DNA of 64,000 bases from Arsenophonus sp052174535 (lineage in GTDB: Bacteria > Pseudomonadota > Gammaproteobacteria > Enterobacterales > Enterobacteriaceae). The notes under the pieces were generated by a model, which worked only from the letters and a program-made list of their open reading frames with translations, had not been told where the DNA came from and did no database searches. The stretch is from assembly GCA_052174535.1 (NCBI GenBank), contig JBQMRQ010000019.1:45964-109963 (forward strand). The letters run 5' to 3'. Shown here piece after piece: positions 21,476 through 31,174 of the stretch; the stretch's first letter is position 1; each line of letters begins with the position of its first letter. Position numbers and translations under genes: made by a program.

Positions 21476-22009
21476 AATTTCAATAAGAAATTTTAATTTA
21501 TTCGATAATTAGTTAATAACTTCTATTTATTTAGGATTTTGTATAGTAAAAATTTATTTTTATATTAAGTAAAACTTTTTCTGCATCAGCTTGATTTAGT
21601 GCCTTTAATCTAAAGGTTATAAAAATTATTTAAGCAATTAATTTCAGTAGCGTAATGGTTTCCGTATCAACTGTATCTAAACAATTACTTATTTTTTTAA
21701 TTTAAATAATGTATTTAATATAAAATTAACTATTTGATTTTAGTATTTATAATATCTCTTTATCACTATTGTAGCGGCTATTTAAATGCTGAAAATAGCA
21801 ATAGAGACAGGATTGCTGATCAGCGCAACGATTATTTCTATTTAGGTAAAATTATTTAATTTTTCATGTAAAGATATTGATAATTATTTTATTATTTTTA
21901 TCTTTTATTTTAAAAATTAGAATAAAAACTTTTAAGGGAGGAGATGGATGTGTAATAATACAGTTATTTTTGTAGCTGTTTGTTGTAGCTGCTTGTTGTA
22001 GCTGCTTGA
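21476..22009. other. Gene-free region downstream of htpX, with a short tandem repeat
   Basis: No gene is recognisable. A 13-bp unit TTGTAGCTGYTTG is repeated three times without gaps at 21970-22008. The rest is AT-rich sequence with stops in all frames. Confidence 0.6.
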
Positions 22010-22560
22010 TAGATATGGCTCAATAAAAATTGACTCTTATTTCCACAGAAGGTAGTATCTTCTTTAAAGAATTCAGGTTTAACTTTGAGGTAATCTTTCA
22101 TAGACTGCAATAGGATTTTTCTACTACTAAATACTGATTTATGGTAATTCTGATTCTACAGCTAAACATACAGATGTTAAGTAATCTAAAGTTTTTAACC
22201 AGAATTAAAAATAGCTACACCAATCTAAAGGCTATTTAAATTAATGTTTATTTATTTTTCTAACTTCCGTAAATTTAAGCAATTTAATATATATAACAAA
22301 TAATTAAACTAATTATCCTTACTCTCTAGTTTCATCAGAGGGACTTCTAGTAAGATTGTTAAATTTTTTTCTGTAATCGCAAATTTTCGAATGATCTTAC
22401 TGTAATCCTAATACAACCCCCTCAGCGGTTACATGCTTACTGTGATAATATGAGTAGAATAAAGTGGAATGAATTACTTCAATATATAAATAATATCATC
22501 CGATAGATTATCGACAAACTAATCTAATAATATCAGATTTATGTTGGCAAGGAGTGAAAG
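22010..22560 (-). mobile_element. IS1595-family relic, fragment
   Basis: The stretch 22333-22430 (GGGACTTCTAGTAAGATTG and following) matches 53393-53490, which in turn is the reverse complement of the IS1595-like relics at 7190-7260 and 46130-46200. The fragment is on the minus strand. Only parts align, so the left limit is approximate. The 66-codon plus-strand frame at 22554-22754 has no recognisable features and is not called. Confidence 0.5.
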
Positions 22561-22828
22561 AAAGAATCTTTTTTAAGATATATGTCTGTTATCTTTTCAT
22601 GATAACAACATTCATTATAGCAAAATTTTTTATACTGCATAAAGGATTTCTACCAACTACCTTTATCAAGCAAAGTAGCCAAATTTCTTATTGTATATTT
22701 CTAATAATATCAACAAGTAAAACGATTAATTATTTTTACATAAAAATAATTTAATTACTTTTAAAGTTTTATAATAAAAGAGAAAAATATTATCTGATCT
22801 TATTTTAATTATTTTAGCAATTAAACTT

Positions 22829-25543
22829 TTAATTCAAATTACCATGACAATGCTTATATTTTTTATGTGAACCACATGGACAAAGTTCATTGCGACCTAT
22901 TTTATAGGCTTGGCCTGATATTTGAGGTTCTGTTTTTGAGATCAATGCTTCATTTTTAATTTCATGGCTAAGGTGCTGTTTCTTTATAAGAAACCCTGCT
23001 TCTTCTTGTTTTTGCTGATCAAGCAAAGCTACTTTTTCTGGTAATCTAACTTCTAGTTTGCTTAATGTACTAATTACTTCATATTTTAGAGTTTCTAGCA
23101 TATTCGCAAACATACTAAAAGATTCACGCTTATATTCCTGTTTTGGATCTATTTGTGCATAGCCTCGTAAATGAATTCCCTGTCGCAAATAATCCATTGC
23201 AGCCAAATGCTCTTTCCATAAAGTATCAAGAGTTTGTAGCATGATGCCCTTCTCAAAATTACGCATCATCTTATCACTACCTACAATTCTTTCTTTTTCC
23301 TTATAAGCTGCAATTATTTTTTCTAGGATACGTTCACGCAAGGTTTCTTCATGTAATTCTGGTTCTTTATCCAACCACTTTTGAATAGGTAACTTTAAAT
23401 TAAAATCCTTACTTAACCGATTTTCTAAAGCATTAATATTCCACATTTCTTCCAAAGACTGGGGAGGAATATAAGTATCAATAGTTACAGTTATTACATC
23501 TTCACGAATACTGTTAATTGTTTCACTAATATTATCACCATCTAATAAATCATTGCGTTGCAAATAGATGGCTCGGCGCTGATCATTAGCAACATCATCA
23601 TATTCTAAAAGTTGTTTTCGAATATCAAAGTTACGGCTTTCAATCTTACGTTGTGCATTAACGATTGCTTTCGTTATCCAAGGATGCTCAATCGCTTCAC
23701 CAGGTTTCATGCCCAATTTACGCATCATTCCAGTCATTCGATCGGAAGCAAAAATACGCATCAAAGAATCTTCCATTGAAAGATAAAAACGGGATGAACC
23801 TGGATCTCCTTGGCGTCCAGAACGCCCACGTAATTGGTTATCAATACGACGAGATTCATGGCGTTCTGTACCAATGATATGCAAACCAGCAGCAGCAATT
23901 ACTGCCTCATGACGATCTTGCCAAGCTCTCTTAATTTGATCAATTTGTTCCTGACTAGCGTTATTTAGTTTATTGATTTCTGCTTGCCAGCTGCCTCCTA
24001 ATACAATATCTGTACCTCGCCCGGCCATATTAGTTGCAATAGTTACCGAACCTGCCTGCCCGGCTTCAGCAATGATATCTGCTTCCATCGCATGAAACTT
24101 AGCATTTAAAACATTATGCGGAATTTTAGCTTTAGTTAGCTCTTGAGAAATTAGCTCTGATTTTTCAATTGAAATAGTACCTACTAATACAGGTTGACCT
24201 CTGCTAGTACATTTACGAATATCATCGATAATAGCAGCAAATTTGTCTGCTTCAGTCATATAAACTAAATCAGGTAAATCATTACGGATCATCGGACGAT
24301 TAGTTGGAATAGAAATTGTATTCAATTTATAAATAGATCTAAATTCAAAAGCTTCTGTATCAGCAGTACCAGTCATACCCGCGAGTTTTTCGTATAGCCG
24401 AAAATAATTTTGGAATGTAATCGATGCTAATGTTTGATTCTCATTTTGAATTTTAACACCTTCTTTTGCCTCAACAGCTTGATGCAATCCATCTGACCAA
24501 CGACGTCCTTTCATTGTACGTCCTGTATGTTCATCAACAATAATAATCTGACCATCTTTGATAAGATAATCTACATCACGACTAAAAAGTGCATGAGCAC
24601 GTAGGGCAGCCATAACATGATGCATAAGCATAATATTAGCTGGAGAATATAGAGATTCACCATCTTTCATTAAATTCGCTTTTGCTAATAATTGCTCAAT
24701 TAATTCTAATCCACGTTCTGTCAACGTAACTTGACGTGATTTTTCATCAACAGAAAAATGACCTTCACCTTGAAAAATATCTGAATCTTCTTTTTCTTGT
24801 TGCCTAAGATTAGGGATTAGTTTATCTATTTTTTTATATATATCTGAACTATCTTCTGCCGGTCCTGAAATAATCAATGGAGTACGAGCTTCATCAATTA
24901 AAATAGAATCAACCTCATCGATTAATGCATAATGAAGTTTACGTTGCACACGCTCTTCTGGACTAAAAGCCATATTATCACGCAGATAATCAAAACCATA
25001 TTCATTGTTAGTTGCATAAGTAATATCTGCGGCATAAGCTGCGCGTTTTAATGTCACTGGCATACCTGATAAATTAATACCTACTGTCATGCCAAGAAAT
25101 TCAAACAGTACTCGATTATTTTCTGCATCACGTTTGGCTAAATAATCGTTTACGGTAACAATATGGACACCCTTACCAGTTAAAGCATTTAAATATGCAG
25201 GTAATGTAGATGTTAATGTCTTTCCTTCACCAGTACGCATCTCTGCTATACAGCGTTCATTAAGTACTATTCCACCTATCAACTGAACATTAAAATGCCG
25301 CATATTAAAAACTCGTTTACTAGCTTCACGAACAGTTGCGAACGCCTCAATGATTAAATCATCTAATGTTGCACCGGATTTAAGACGTTGCCGAAATTCA
25401 TCAGTTTTGGCTTTAAGTTCTCGGTCAGAAAATTTTTCAAATTTAGGCTCTAATTGATTAATAATATCAACAACTTTGCTTAAACGATGTAAAGTATGAT
25501 CATTACTAGTACCAAAAATTTTTTTTAGTAACTTAGTTAACAT
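22829..25543 (-). CDS. secA: Preprotein translocase ATPase SecA
   Basis: SecA is the ATPase motor that drives preproteins through SecYEG. At 904 residues it matches E. coli (901). Walker A is MRTGEGKT at residues 102-109 and the DEVD box is at 209-212. The helicase-like second motor domain holds GTDIVLGG and the QLRGRSGRQGDPG arginine-finger block. The C-terminal zinc motif CPCGSHKKYKHCHG, which binds SecB and phospholipid, is intact. The ATG start has only a weak upstream GAG. The gene follows the secM relic, which would normally couple secA translation to export capacity. That control is probably lost here. Confidence 0.98.
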   Translation of the reverse strand: MLTKLLKKIFGTSNDHTLHRLSKVVDIINQLEPKFEKFSDRELKAKTDEFRQRLKSGATLDDLIIEAFATVREASKRVFNMRHFNVQLIGGIVLNERCIAEMRTGEGKTLTSTLPAYLNALTGKGVHIVTVNDYLAKRDAENNRVLFEFLGMTVGINLSGMPVTLKRAAYAADITYATNNEYGFDYLRDNMAFSPEERVQRKLHYALIDEVDSILIDEARTPLIISGPAEDSSDIYKKIDKLIPNLRQQEKEDSDIFQGEGHFSVDEKSRQVTLTERGLELIEQLLAKANLMKDGESLYSPANIMLMHHVMAALRAHALFSRDVDYLIKDGQIIIVDEHTGRTMKGRRWSDGLHQAVEAKEGVKIQNENQTLASITFQNYFRLYEKLAGMTGTADTEAFEFRSIYKLNTISIPTNRPMIRNDLPDLVYMTEADKFAAIIDDIRKCTSRGQPVLVGTISIEKSELISQELTKAKIPHNVLNAKFHAMEADIIAEAGQAGSVTIATNMAGRGTDIVLGGSWQAEINKLNNASQEQIDQIKRAWQDRHEAVIAAAGLHIIGTERHESRRIDNQLRGRSGRQGDPGSSRFYLSMEDSLMRIFASDRMTGMMRKLGMKPGEAIEHPWITKAIVNAQRKIESRNFDIRKQLLEYDDVANDQRRAIYLQRNDLLDGDNISETINSIREDVITVTIDTYIPPQSLEEMWNINALENRLSKDFNLKLPIQKWLDKEPELHEETLRERILEKIIAAYKEKERIVGSDKMMRNFEKGIMLQTLDTLWKEHLAAMDYLRQGIHLRGYAQIDPKQEYKRESFSMFANMLETLKYEVISTLSKLEVRLPEKVALLDQQKQEEAGFLIKKQHLSHEIKNEALISKTEPQISGQAYKIGRNELCPCGSHKKYKHCHGNLN

Positions 25544-25677
25544 AAATATTTTTTCTCAATTAAGGCAGTATTTTTATTTAGAACCGCCTATATTATCTGC
25601 TTTCAACTAATATAGTTAATATATTCAGTTGAATAATGGTTGCTATAAGAATTAATAAAAAATCTATAAAATTTCTA

Positions 25678-26150
25678 TTATGGCCCAACTCAAATACCTT
25701 GAACACAAGCAACCTATAGTGCAGTTTGGTGGGTAATATAGTAAGAAGATTCTGTTAATAAACAGATGAAATTATCCTTGATTAGAATAAAAACACTTAA
25801 ATTAATCATATAGTAAAAAGTATTAAAAATATTATAAAGCAAAATTGATTTGTTGTTTCTACTTAAATTAGTATGCAACTTTTTTATCTCTCTCTTGGTT
25901 TAAAAAACAAAAATCAGCGGACAGGGAATTTTTTATATTACGTAAATCATGCTTATTCCAATCATTTGAGCCATCAATTATAAAATACGAGATTTATTGA
26001 TATCTATCAGATAATCTAACGTTAAATTTTACTGGTAATGTGGTATTAATTACTAATATGTGACATATTCAGTCATTTTTGACAAAATTCTAGGTATACT
26101 ATCTTAATCATTACAATAACTAACAAATAGGTCGATGCGGTAAAAATATT
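25678..26150 (-). pseudogene. secM: secM relic with nonsense mutations in the arrest motif
   Basis: No frame is open, but the end of the relic is readable on the minus strand at 25678-25731. Codons align one to one with the E. coli SecM arrest segment FSTPVWISQAQGIRAGP. The Trp155 position is TAG (25714-25716), then VACVQGI, then TGA in place of Arg163 (25690-25692), then VGP with Ala164 changed to Val, then TAA. Both stops differ by one base from the ancestral Trp (TGG) and a CGA Arg codon. SecM is a secreted arrest peptide that stalls its own ribosome and frees the secA ribosome site when export is slow. The position directly upstream of secA agrees. The 5' limit is approximate. Confidence 0.75.
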
Positions 26151-26219
26151 GTTTATCAAAACATCCCAAAAAACCAATACATTTATTGAATATCATATAT
26201 TATATGACTTGGAGTAAAA

Positions 26220-26717
26220 ATGCGCGATAGTTATCCCCAATCTTTAAATTTCTTATTAAAAAAAAATAATTTTAATTCAAATATCTTACAAGCTATTCAA
26301 CAGCGCACGCAGGCATTAATTAAACTTAATAATACTGTTATCAGTCTACTTCCTATCGAGTTAAATACTTGGTGTCGAGTCGCTAATTATCGTCAACATA
26401 TTCTTATTCTAGAAGTTACAAATGCTAACCGAAAAGTACGACTAAACTATGAGCTTCCTGCATTACTTTCAATATTACGTAACACTATTTTACCATCTTT
26501 ATCTTCAATTAAGATAAAGATTAATCCATCATTATCATCTAAAAATTTTAAAAATTCCTTATCAATTCAGAAAATAACTATAAAACCATCAAAACAGATA
26601 ATAAGCAAACTAAGCAAAGAGAGTGCAAAGACAATTCATAATCTAGCAAAAAGAAGTCCAAAAAAATTAAAGGATAAATTAGAGCGCTTAGCTGCATTGA
26701 CTGGAAAGAATATCTAA
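26220..26717 (+). CDS. DUF721 family protein
   Basis: The protein has 165 residues. Its first 100 residues resemble DUF721 proteins, a DciA-related small basic family thought to bind nucleic acid: LPIELNTWCRVANYRQHILILEVTNANRKVRLNYELPALLS has the family beta-strand and turn pattern. The C-terminal part is lysine-rich and low in complexity. A DUF721 gene set divergently from secM-secA beside lpxC is, as I recall, common in other Enterobacterales, which supports the call. It is convergent with lpxC. The exact role is unknown. ATG follows GGAG (26212-26215) at about 5 bases. Confidence 0.8.
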   Translation: MRDSYPQSLNFLLKKNNFNSNILQAIQQRTQALIKLNNTVISLLPIELNTWCRVANYRQHILILEVTNANRKVRLNYELPALLSILRNTILPSLSSIKIKINPSLSSKNFKNSLSIQKITIKPSKQIISKLSKESAKTIHNLAKRSPKKLKDKLERLAALTGKNI

Positions 26718-26731
26718 GATTCTAGAAATAA

Positions 26732-26795
26732 AGATTAGTGTTGAGTAAAAAGCATTGACGAAAATATTATAATAGAGAGAATAATCCACTAATCT
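26732..26795. terminator. Long-loop inverted repeat between DUF721 gene and lpxC
   Basis: A 9-bp perfect inverted repeat (AGATTAGTG at 26732-26740, CACTAATCT at 26787-26795) encloses 46 bases between two convergent genes. It may help termination from both sides, but the long loop makes this uncertain. Confidence 0.3.
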
Positions 26796-26831
26796 AACAT
26801 AAATAAAGTATTTTGCTTAAGATAAAATATC

Positions 26832-27749
26832 TCAGATTATTATTGTTAAAGGTGTTTTAAATGCAACTGGCATTTCAGATTCATCTTCGAACGTGACCAT
26901 ATCCCAAGCAGATTCTGTCGCTAAAACAGCCTGTAATAATTTATTATTTAATGCATGACCTGCTTTATAAGCGGTAAAAGCACCAATGATATTATGACCA
27001 CACATAAATAAATCACCAATAGCATCTAACGTTTTATGACGCACAAATTCATCTTCAAATCGCAAGCCATCTTCATTTAAGACGTGATAATCATCAATAA
27101 CAATTGCACAATCAAAGCTACCGCCCAAGCATAACCCTTTAGATTGCAAGTACTCAATATCACGCATAAAACCAAACGTACGTGCACGGCTAATATCTCT
27201 AATAAAAGATTTTGCTGAAAAATCTAGTTTGTAATGTTGAGTGCTACTATTAATAGCAGGATGATTAAAGTCGATAGTGAAATCTAAGGTAAATCCATTA
27301 TAAGGCGCTAGTTCCGCCCATTTATCTCCATCTGTAACTCGGACACTTTTTTTAATACGAAGAAATTTTTTGGCACTATTTAACTCTTCAATACCTGCAT
27401 CTAATAATAAAAATACAAAAGGAGCTGCACTCCCATCCATTATTGGGATTTCTGGTGCATCTATATCAATAATAATATTATCAATTCCAAGACCTGCCAA
27501 TGCAGCGTTCAGATGTTCTACAGTTGAAATACGTACATCATCTTCATTGACCAAACAAGTACATAGCATGGTATCACGTACCGATTTTGCTTTAGCCGGG
27601 AAATCAACTGGTGGATTTAAATCTGTACGGTGGTAGATGACACCGGTATTTGCCGGTGCTGGACGCAATGATAAAGTGACTTTTTTGCCAGTATGCAAAC
27701 CGACGCCTGTCGCTTGAACAATACATTTTAGTGTCCTTTGTTTGATCAT
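26832..27749 (-). CDS. lpxC: UDP-3-O-acyl-N-acetylglucosamine deacetylase
   Basis: LpxC is the zinc deacetylase that commits UDP-3-O-acyl-GlcNAc to lipid A synthesis in the cytoplasm. From ATG 27749 it has 305 residues, as in E. coli, starting MIKQRTLK. ATG 27752 and a TTG at 27797 lie in frame upstream, but the E. coli N-terminus argues for the position chosen. STVEHLNAALAG holds the first zinc histidine near 79, HKTLDAIGD the other zinc ligands near 238 and 242, and KAGHALNN the catalytic histidine near 265. It is the last gene of the division and cell wall cluster, 99 bp after ftsZ. Its retention means lipid A is probably still made. Confidence 0.97.
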   Translation of the reverse strand: MIKQRTLKCIVQATGVGLHTGKKVTLSLRPAPANTGVIYHRTDLNPPVDFPAKAKSVRDTMLCTCLVNEDDVRISTVEHLNAALAGLGIDNIIIDIDAPEIPIMDGSAAPFVFLLLDAGIEELNSAKKFLRIKKSVRVTDGDKWAELAPYNGFTLDFTIDFNHPAINSSTQHYKLDFSAKSFIRDISRARTFGFMRDIEYLQSKGLCLGGSFDCAIVIDDYHVLNEDGLRFEDEFVRHKTLDAIGDLFMCGHNIIGAFTAYKAGHALNNKLLQAVLATESAWDMVTFEDESEMPVAFKTPLTIII

Positions 27750-27848
27750 CATTTTTCTCATATCGTTAACTATCTTGCTCAATCTCGCTCCCTCCAAGAG
27801 CAGAAAGATATTTTAGCACAAAAAGCAGAGAAACCCATCAGTTGTTAA

Positions 27849-29015
27849 CTAATCAGCCTGTTTTCTCAAAAAAGCAGGAATATCAAGATAGTCCGGCTCC
27901 TTATTTAATTGCATATTTTGTTTGTTTATCACTTTAGCAGCAGATTTTTCCTCTGTTAACGGCGTCATAGCCGGTATTAAGTCTTTCATATGCTGATAAC
28001 ACTGCTCTAGCGATGATTTTTGGGGTGTTTTGTTAGTAATCAACGTAATTTCTGGCCGCTTATTCATACCAATTCCTGTAGCAACTACGGTCACTCGCAA
28101 CTCATCGTTCATTTCAGGATCCAGTGAAGTACCAATAACAACCGTTGCGTTATCTGATGCAAATGCACGAATAGTATTACCCACTGTTTCAAATTCATCA
28201 AGCCGTAAATCAAAACCTGCAGTAATATTAACTAATACACCACGAGCGCCAGATAAATCGATATCTTCCAATAATGGGCTAGAAATTGCCATTTCTGACG
28301 CTTCTTCAGCTCGATCTTCACCTTGTGCTACGCCTGATCCCATCATAGCATAACCCATTTCAGACATGACAGTACGAACATCAGCAAAATCCACATTCAT
28401 TAAACCAGGACGAGTAATTAGCTCAGCAATACCTTGCACTGCGCCTTTTAAAACATCATTTGCGGCACCGAATGCATCTAGCAAAGAAATACCTCGTCCA
28501 AGTACTTTTAATAATTTATCATTCGGAATAGTAATTAAAGAATCAACATCCTTAGATAGTTCTGAGATCCCTGTTTCAGCAAATGCCATCCGTTTTTTAC
28601 CTTCAAAGTTGAAAGGTTTGGTTACAACTGCTACCGTTAGTATACCAAGCTCTTTAGCAACTTCAGCTACAACAGGGGCTGCACCGGTACCCGTACCACC
28701 ACCCATACCAGCAGCAATAAAGATCATATCTGCCCCATCAACCGCATTATGCAAGGCTTCACGATCTTCTTCAGCGGCATCGCGACCAACTTCAGGATTC
28801 GCTCCTGCTCCCAAACCTTTTGTAATACTATTGCCAATCTGAATAGTTTGTCCTACTGCTGTTTTACGTAATGCCTGGGCATCCGTATTAACAGCAAAGA
28901 ATTCAACACCTTCAATGCGTTCACGCACCATGTGTTCAACGGCATTGCCACCGCCACCACCAACGCCGATAACTTTAATCACCGCGTCATTGGTTAATTC
29001 CATTGGTTCAAACAT
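27849..29015 (-). CDS. ftsZ: Cell division protein FtsZ
   Basis: FtsZ is the tubulin-like GTPase that forms the division ring. It has 388 residues (383 in E. coli). The tubulin signature GGGTGTG is at 105-111 and the T7 loop region NVDFADVRTVMSEMG is near 205. The variable linker is followed by the conserved tail PDYLDIPAFLRKQAD, which binds FtsA and ZipA. A good ribosome site (GGAGAGAG) precedes the ATG. It lies 55 bp downstream of ftsA. All key motifs are intact. Confidence 0.98.
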   Translation of the reverse strand: MFEPMELTNDAVIKVIGVGGGGGNAVEHMVRERIEGVEFFAVNTDAQALRKTAVGQTIQIGNSITKGLGAGANPEVGRDAAEEDREALHNAVDGADMIFIAAGMGGGTGTGAAPVVAEVAKELGILTVAVVTKPFNFEGKKRMAFAETGISELSKDVDSLITIPNDKLLKVLGRGISLLDAFGAANDVLKGAVQGIAELITRPGLMNVDFADVRTVMSEMGYAMMGSGVAQGEDRAEEASEMAISSPLLEDIDLSGARGVLVNITAGFDLRLDEFETVGNTIRAFASDNATVVIGTSLDPEMNDELRVTVVATGIGMNKRPEITLITNKTPQKSSLEQCYQHMKDLIPAMTPLTEEKSAAKVINKQNMQLNKEPDYLDIPAFLRKQAD

Positions 29016-29070
29016 AATCTCTCTCCGTTTTGTGCCTTATATAGAAGCGAAAGATTTGCTTCTTACAAAA

Positions 29071-30330
29071 TTAAAATTCTTTTTTCAGCCAACTAGTAAT
29101 TTTATGAAACCAACTACTCACTGATGTACACTTATCCATTTCAGTTTCATTCCCAAGATGAGTCTGTTTTCCATAATGCAGAAGCCCCACAGTTGTGGAA
29201 TAATAAGGCTCTTGTGCATAGTCCGTTAACCCAGTTATATTTAATGGTTTACCGATGCGTACTTGAGTATGAAATACTCTTTGGGCACATTCGACTAGAC
29301 CATCAATTTGAGCACCCCCTCCTGTTAGGACAATGCCCGCCGCCAGATGATGCTTAATACTTTGTTGACGTAATTGTTCTTGCAATTTTAAAATCTCGTC
29401 ATTTACTAAGTTTAGTAACTCTGTATAACGTGGCTCAATAACTTCAGCTAATGTTTGGCGCTGTAAACTTCTTGATGGCCGACCACCTACACTTGGCACT
29501 TCAACATTTTCATCTTTACTAACAATAGTACCTAATGCGCATCCATGCCGAACTTTTATTATTTCAGCATCGCTGGGGGGGGTACCAAATGCATAAGCAA
29601 TATCATTTGTTACGACATTACCAGCATAGGGTATAACTTTGATATAGCGAAGTGCACCGCCAGTATAAACAGCTATATCCATGGTTCCACCGCCAATATC
29701 GACGACACATACCCCTAATTCACACTCATCTTCCGTTAAAACAGAATAACTTGATGCTAAACCGGAAAAAATTAATTGATCTACTTTTAATCCACAGCAT
29801 TCAACTGCTTTAATAATATTTTTAGCCGTATCATTATGGCAAGTAATCAGATGCACCTTAGCTTGCATACGTACACCTGAAAGTCCTACTGGATTTTTAA
29901 TTCCTTCTTGATAATCAATTGTATATTCTTGTGGAATAACATGTAAAATTCTATGTTCATCACGAACCCGAACAGATTTAGCTGTATGGACAACGCTATC
30001 TACATCATCTTGAGTAACTTCATCTTCAGAAATAGGTACCATACCTATTTCATTCTGGCAACTAACATGTTTACCAGAAAGCGCTAGATAAACCGATGAT
30101 ATTTTGCAATCCGCCATTAATTCTGCTTGATCAACAGTTCGTTGCACGCATTTAATAACAGATTCTAAATCATTTACACCGCCTCTATCCATTCCTCGAG
30201 ATAGACAATTGCCAACACCAATGATATTTACCACCCCATCAGGTAGGAGTTCACCAACCAGCGCAGAAACTTTAGAAGTTCCAATTTCAAGACCAACTAC
30301 TAATTTTCTGTCTGTTATTTTAATCATCAT
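29071..30330 (-). CDS. ftsA: Cell division protein FtsA
   Basis: FtsA is an actin-like ATPase that tethers FtsZ to the membrane and recruits later divisome proteins. It has 419 residues (420 in E. coli). The actin-fold motifs LEIGTSKVSALVGE near the start and CVVDIGGGTMDIAVYTGGAL near 210 are intact. The C-terminus ends in an amphipathic helix, SWFHKITSWLKKEF, that inserts in the membrane. The first two codons are both ATG, so initiation at 30330 or 30327 cannot be separated. It follows ftsQ by 46 bp. Confidence 0.98.
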   Translation of the reverse strand: MMIKITDRKLVVGLEIGTSKVSALVGELLPDGVVNIIGVGNCLSRGMDRGGVNDLESVIKCVQRTVDQAELMADCKISSVYLALSGKHVSCQNEIGMVPISEDEVTQDDVDSVVHTAKSVRVRDEHRILHVIPQEYTIDYQEGIKNPVGLSGVRMQAKVHLITCHNDTAKNIIKAVECCGLKVDQLIFSGLASSYSVLTEDECELGVCVVDIGGGTMDIAVYTGGALRYIKVIPYAGNVVTNDIAYAFGTPPSDAEIIKVRHGCALGTIVSKDENVEVPSVGGRPSRSLQRQTLAEVIEPRYTELLNLVNDEILKLQEQLRQQSIKHHLAAGIVLTGGGAQIDGLVECAQRVFHTQVRIGKPLNITGLTDYAQEPYYSTTVGLLHYGKQTHLGNETEMDKCTSVSSWFHKITSWLKKEF

Positions 30331-30376
30331 TATTTGCCTGTATCTGTTCAGTCAATAGTCTCAAAACTACTTTAAT

Positions 30377-31174
30377 TCAATGTGTAATAGATTTGTCTAA
30401 AAGTGGTAACCAACCTACCGCAGCACCGCTACCATATCGCAAATCTATGTATCCAATACGTTTATCTGTAATTTGTTTTAATAGTGGATAAATCTCAACA
30501 AAACGGTTTAATCGTTTTTTAATATCCTGTTTACCTATATTTAATCGAATATCATTAGTTAAAACTAATTGCCATGCACGTCGTGTACTCATTGATACTG
30601 ACTTAATGCTAAAATTATAGGACGCTAACTGCTGTTGTATAGCACGATACATTTCTAATATTTCTTGTTGACTACCTTGTGGACCATATAAATTTAAAAA
30701 ATTACTTTTAACATTTAGTAATGCTGGTAAGCTAAAAACAGTGCCTTCTGCATTAATAAAAAAGGTATCATTCCATTTAGCATAAGGTTTATATTCCACT
30801 AAATGAATTTTTAGTTCATCTGGCCATTGTTTACGTACCATAACTTTCCTTATCCATGGCATGGTTTTTATTTGATTCTGGATCGCGTTTATGTTTATAG
30901 TCATAAACGTACCCGGCATACCTAGTGTCAATATTGCTTTTCTAATATTATCATCACGGGTATAATGGCGTTCTCCAGTGATCACTAGTTTAGATATAGG
31001 AAATCTATTAACATTTTTCATCCAATTTAACACCATCCACATACTCCATATAATGGTACACAATACTATTAAAAAGAAGATAATGCCTGCCAAATAAGAA
31101 CCATTATTTCGGCCTGCATCGTTTTGATGCTCTTTATGCTCTTTATTATGAACGTTCAGCGATGCCTGCGGCAT
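30377..31174 (-). CDS. ftsQ: Cell division protein FtsQ
   Basis: FtsQ is a bitopic inner-membrane protein that links early and late divisome proteins and binds FtsL and FtsB. It has a short cytoplasmic part, one membrane segment at about residues 28-50, then the POTRA domain (FPISKLVITGERHYT onward) and the beta domain ending in YIDLRYGSGAAVGWLPL. The start is set at ATG 31174 (MPQASLN), which aligns with E. coli MSQAALN; ATG 31180 is also in frame. It has 265 residues, slightly shorter than E. coli at the C-terminal tail. Its start lies inside the end of ddl, a 29-bp overlap. Confidence 0.96.
   Translation of the reverse strand: MPQASLNVHNKEHKEHQNDAGRNNGSYLAGIIFFLIVLCTIIWSMWMVLNWMKNVNRFPISKLVITGERHYTRDDNIRKAILTLGMPGTFMTININAIQNQIKTMPWIRKVMVRKQWPDELKIHLVEYKPYAKWNDTFFINAEGTVFSLPALLNVKSNFLNLYGPQGSQQEILEMYRAIQQQLASYNFSIKSVSMSTRRAWQLVLTNDIRLNIGKQDIKKRLNRFVEIYPLLKQITDKRIGYIDLRYGSGAAVGWLPLLDKSITH

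Noticed and set aside
22554..22754. 66-codon plus-strand frame after the IS1595 fragment
   Set aside because: Hydrophobic, AT-driven reading with no ribosome site or recognised family.
28366..28842. 158-codon plus-strand frame opposite ftsZ
   Set aside because: Shadow of the conserved ftsZ coding strand, rich in Ser, Ala and Pro as expected for antisense readings.
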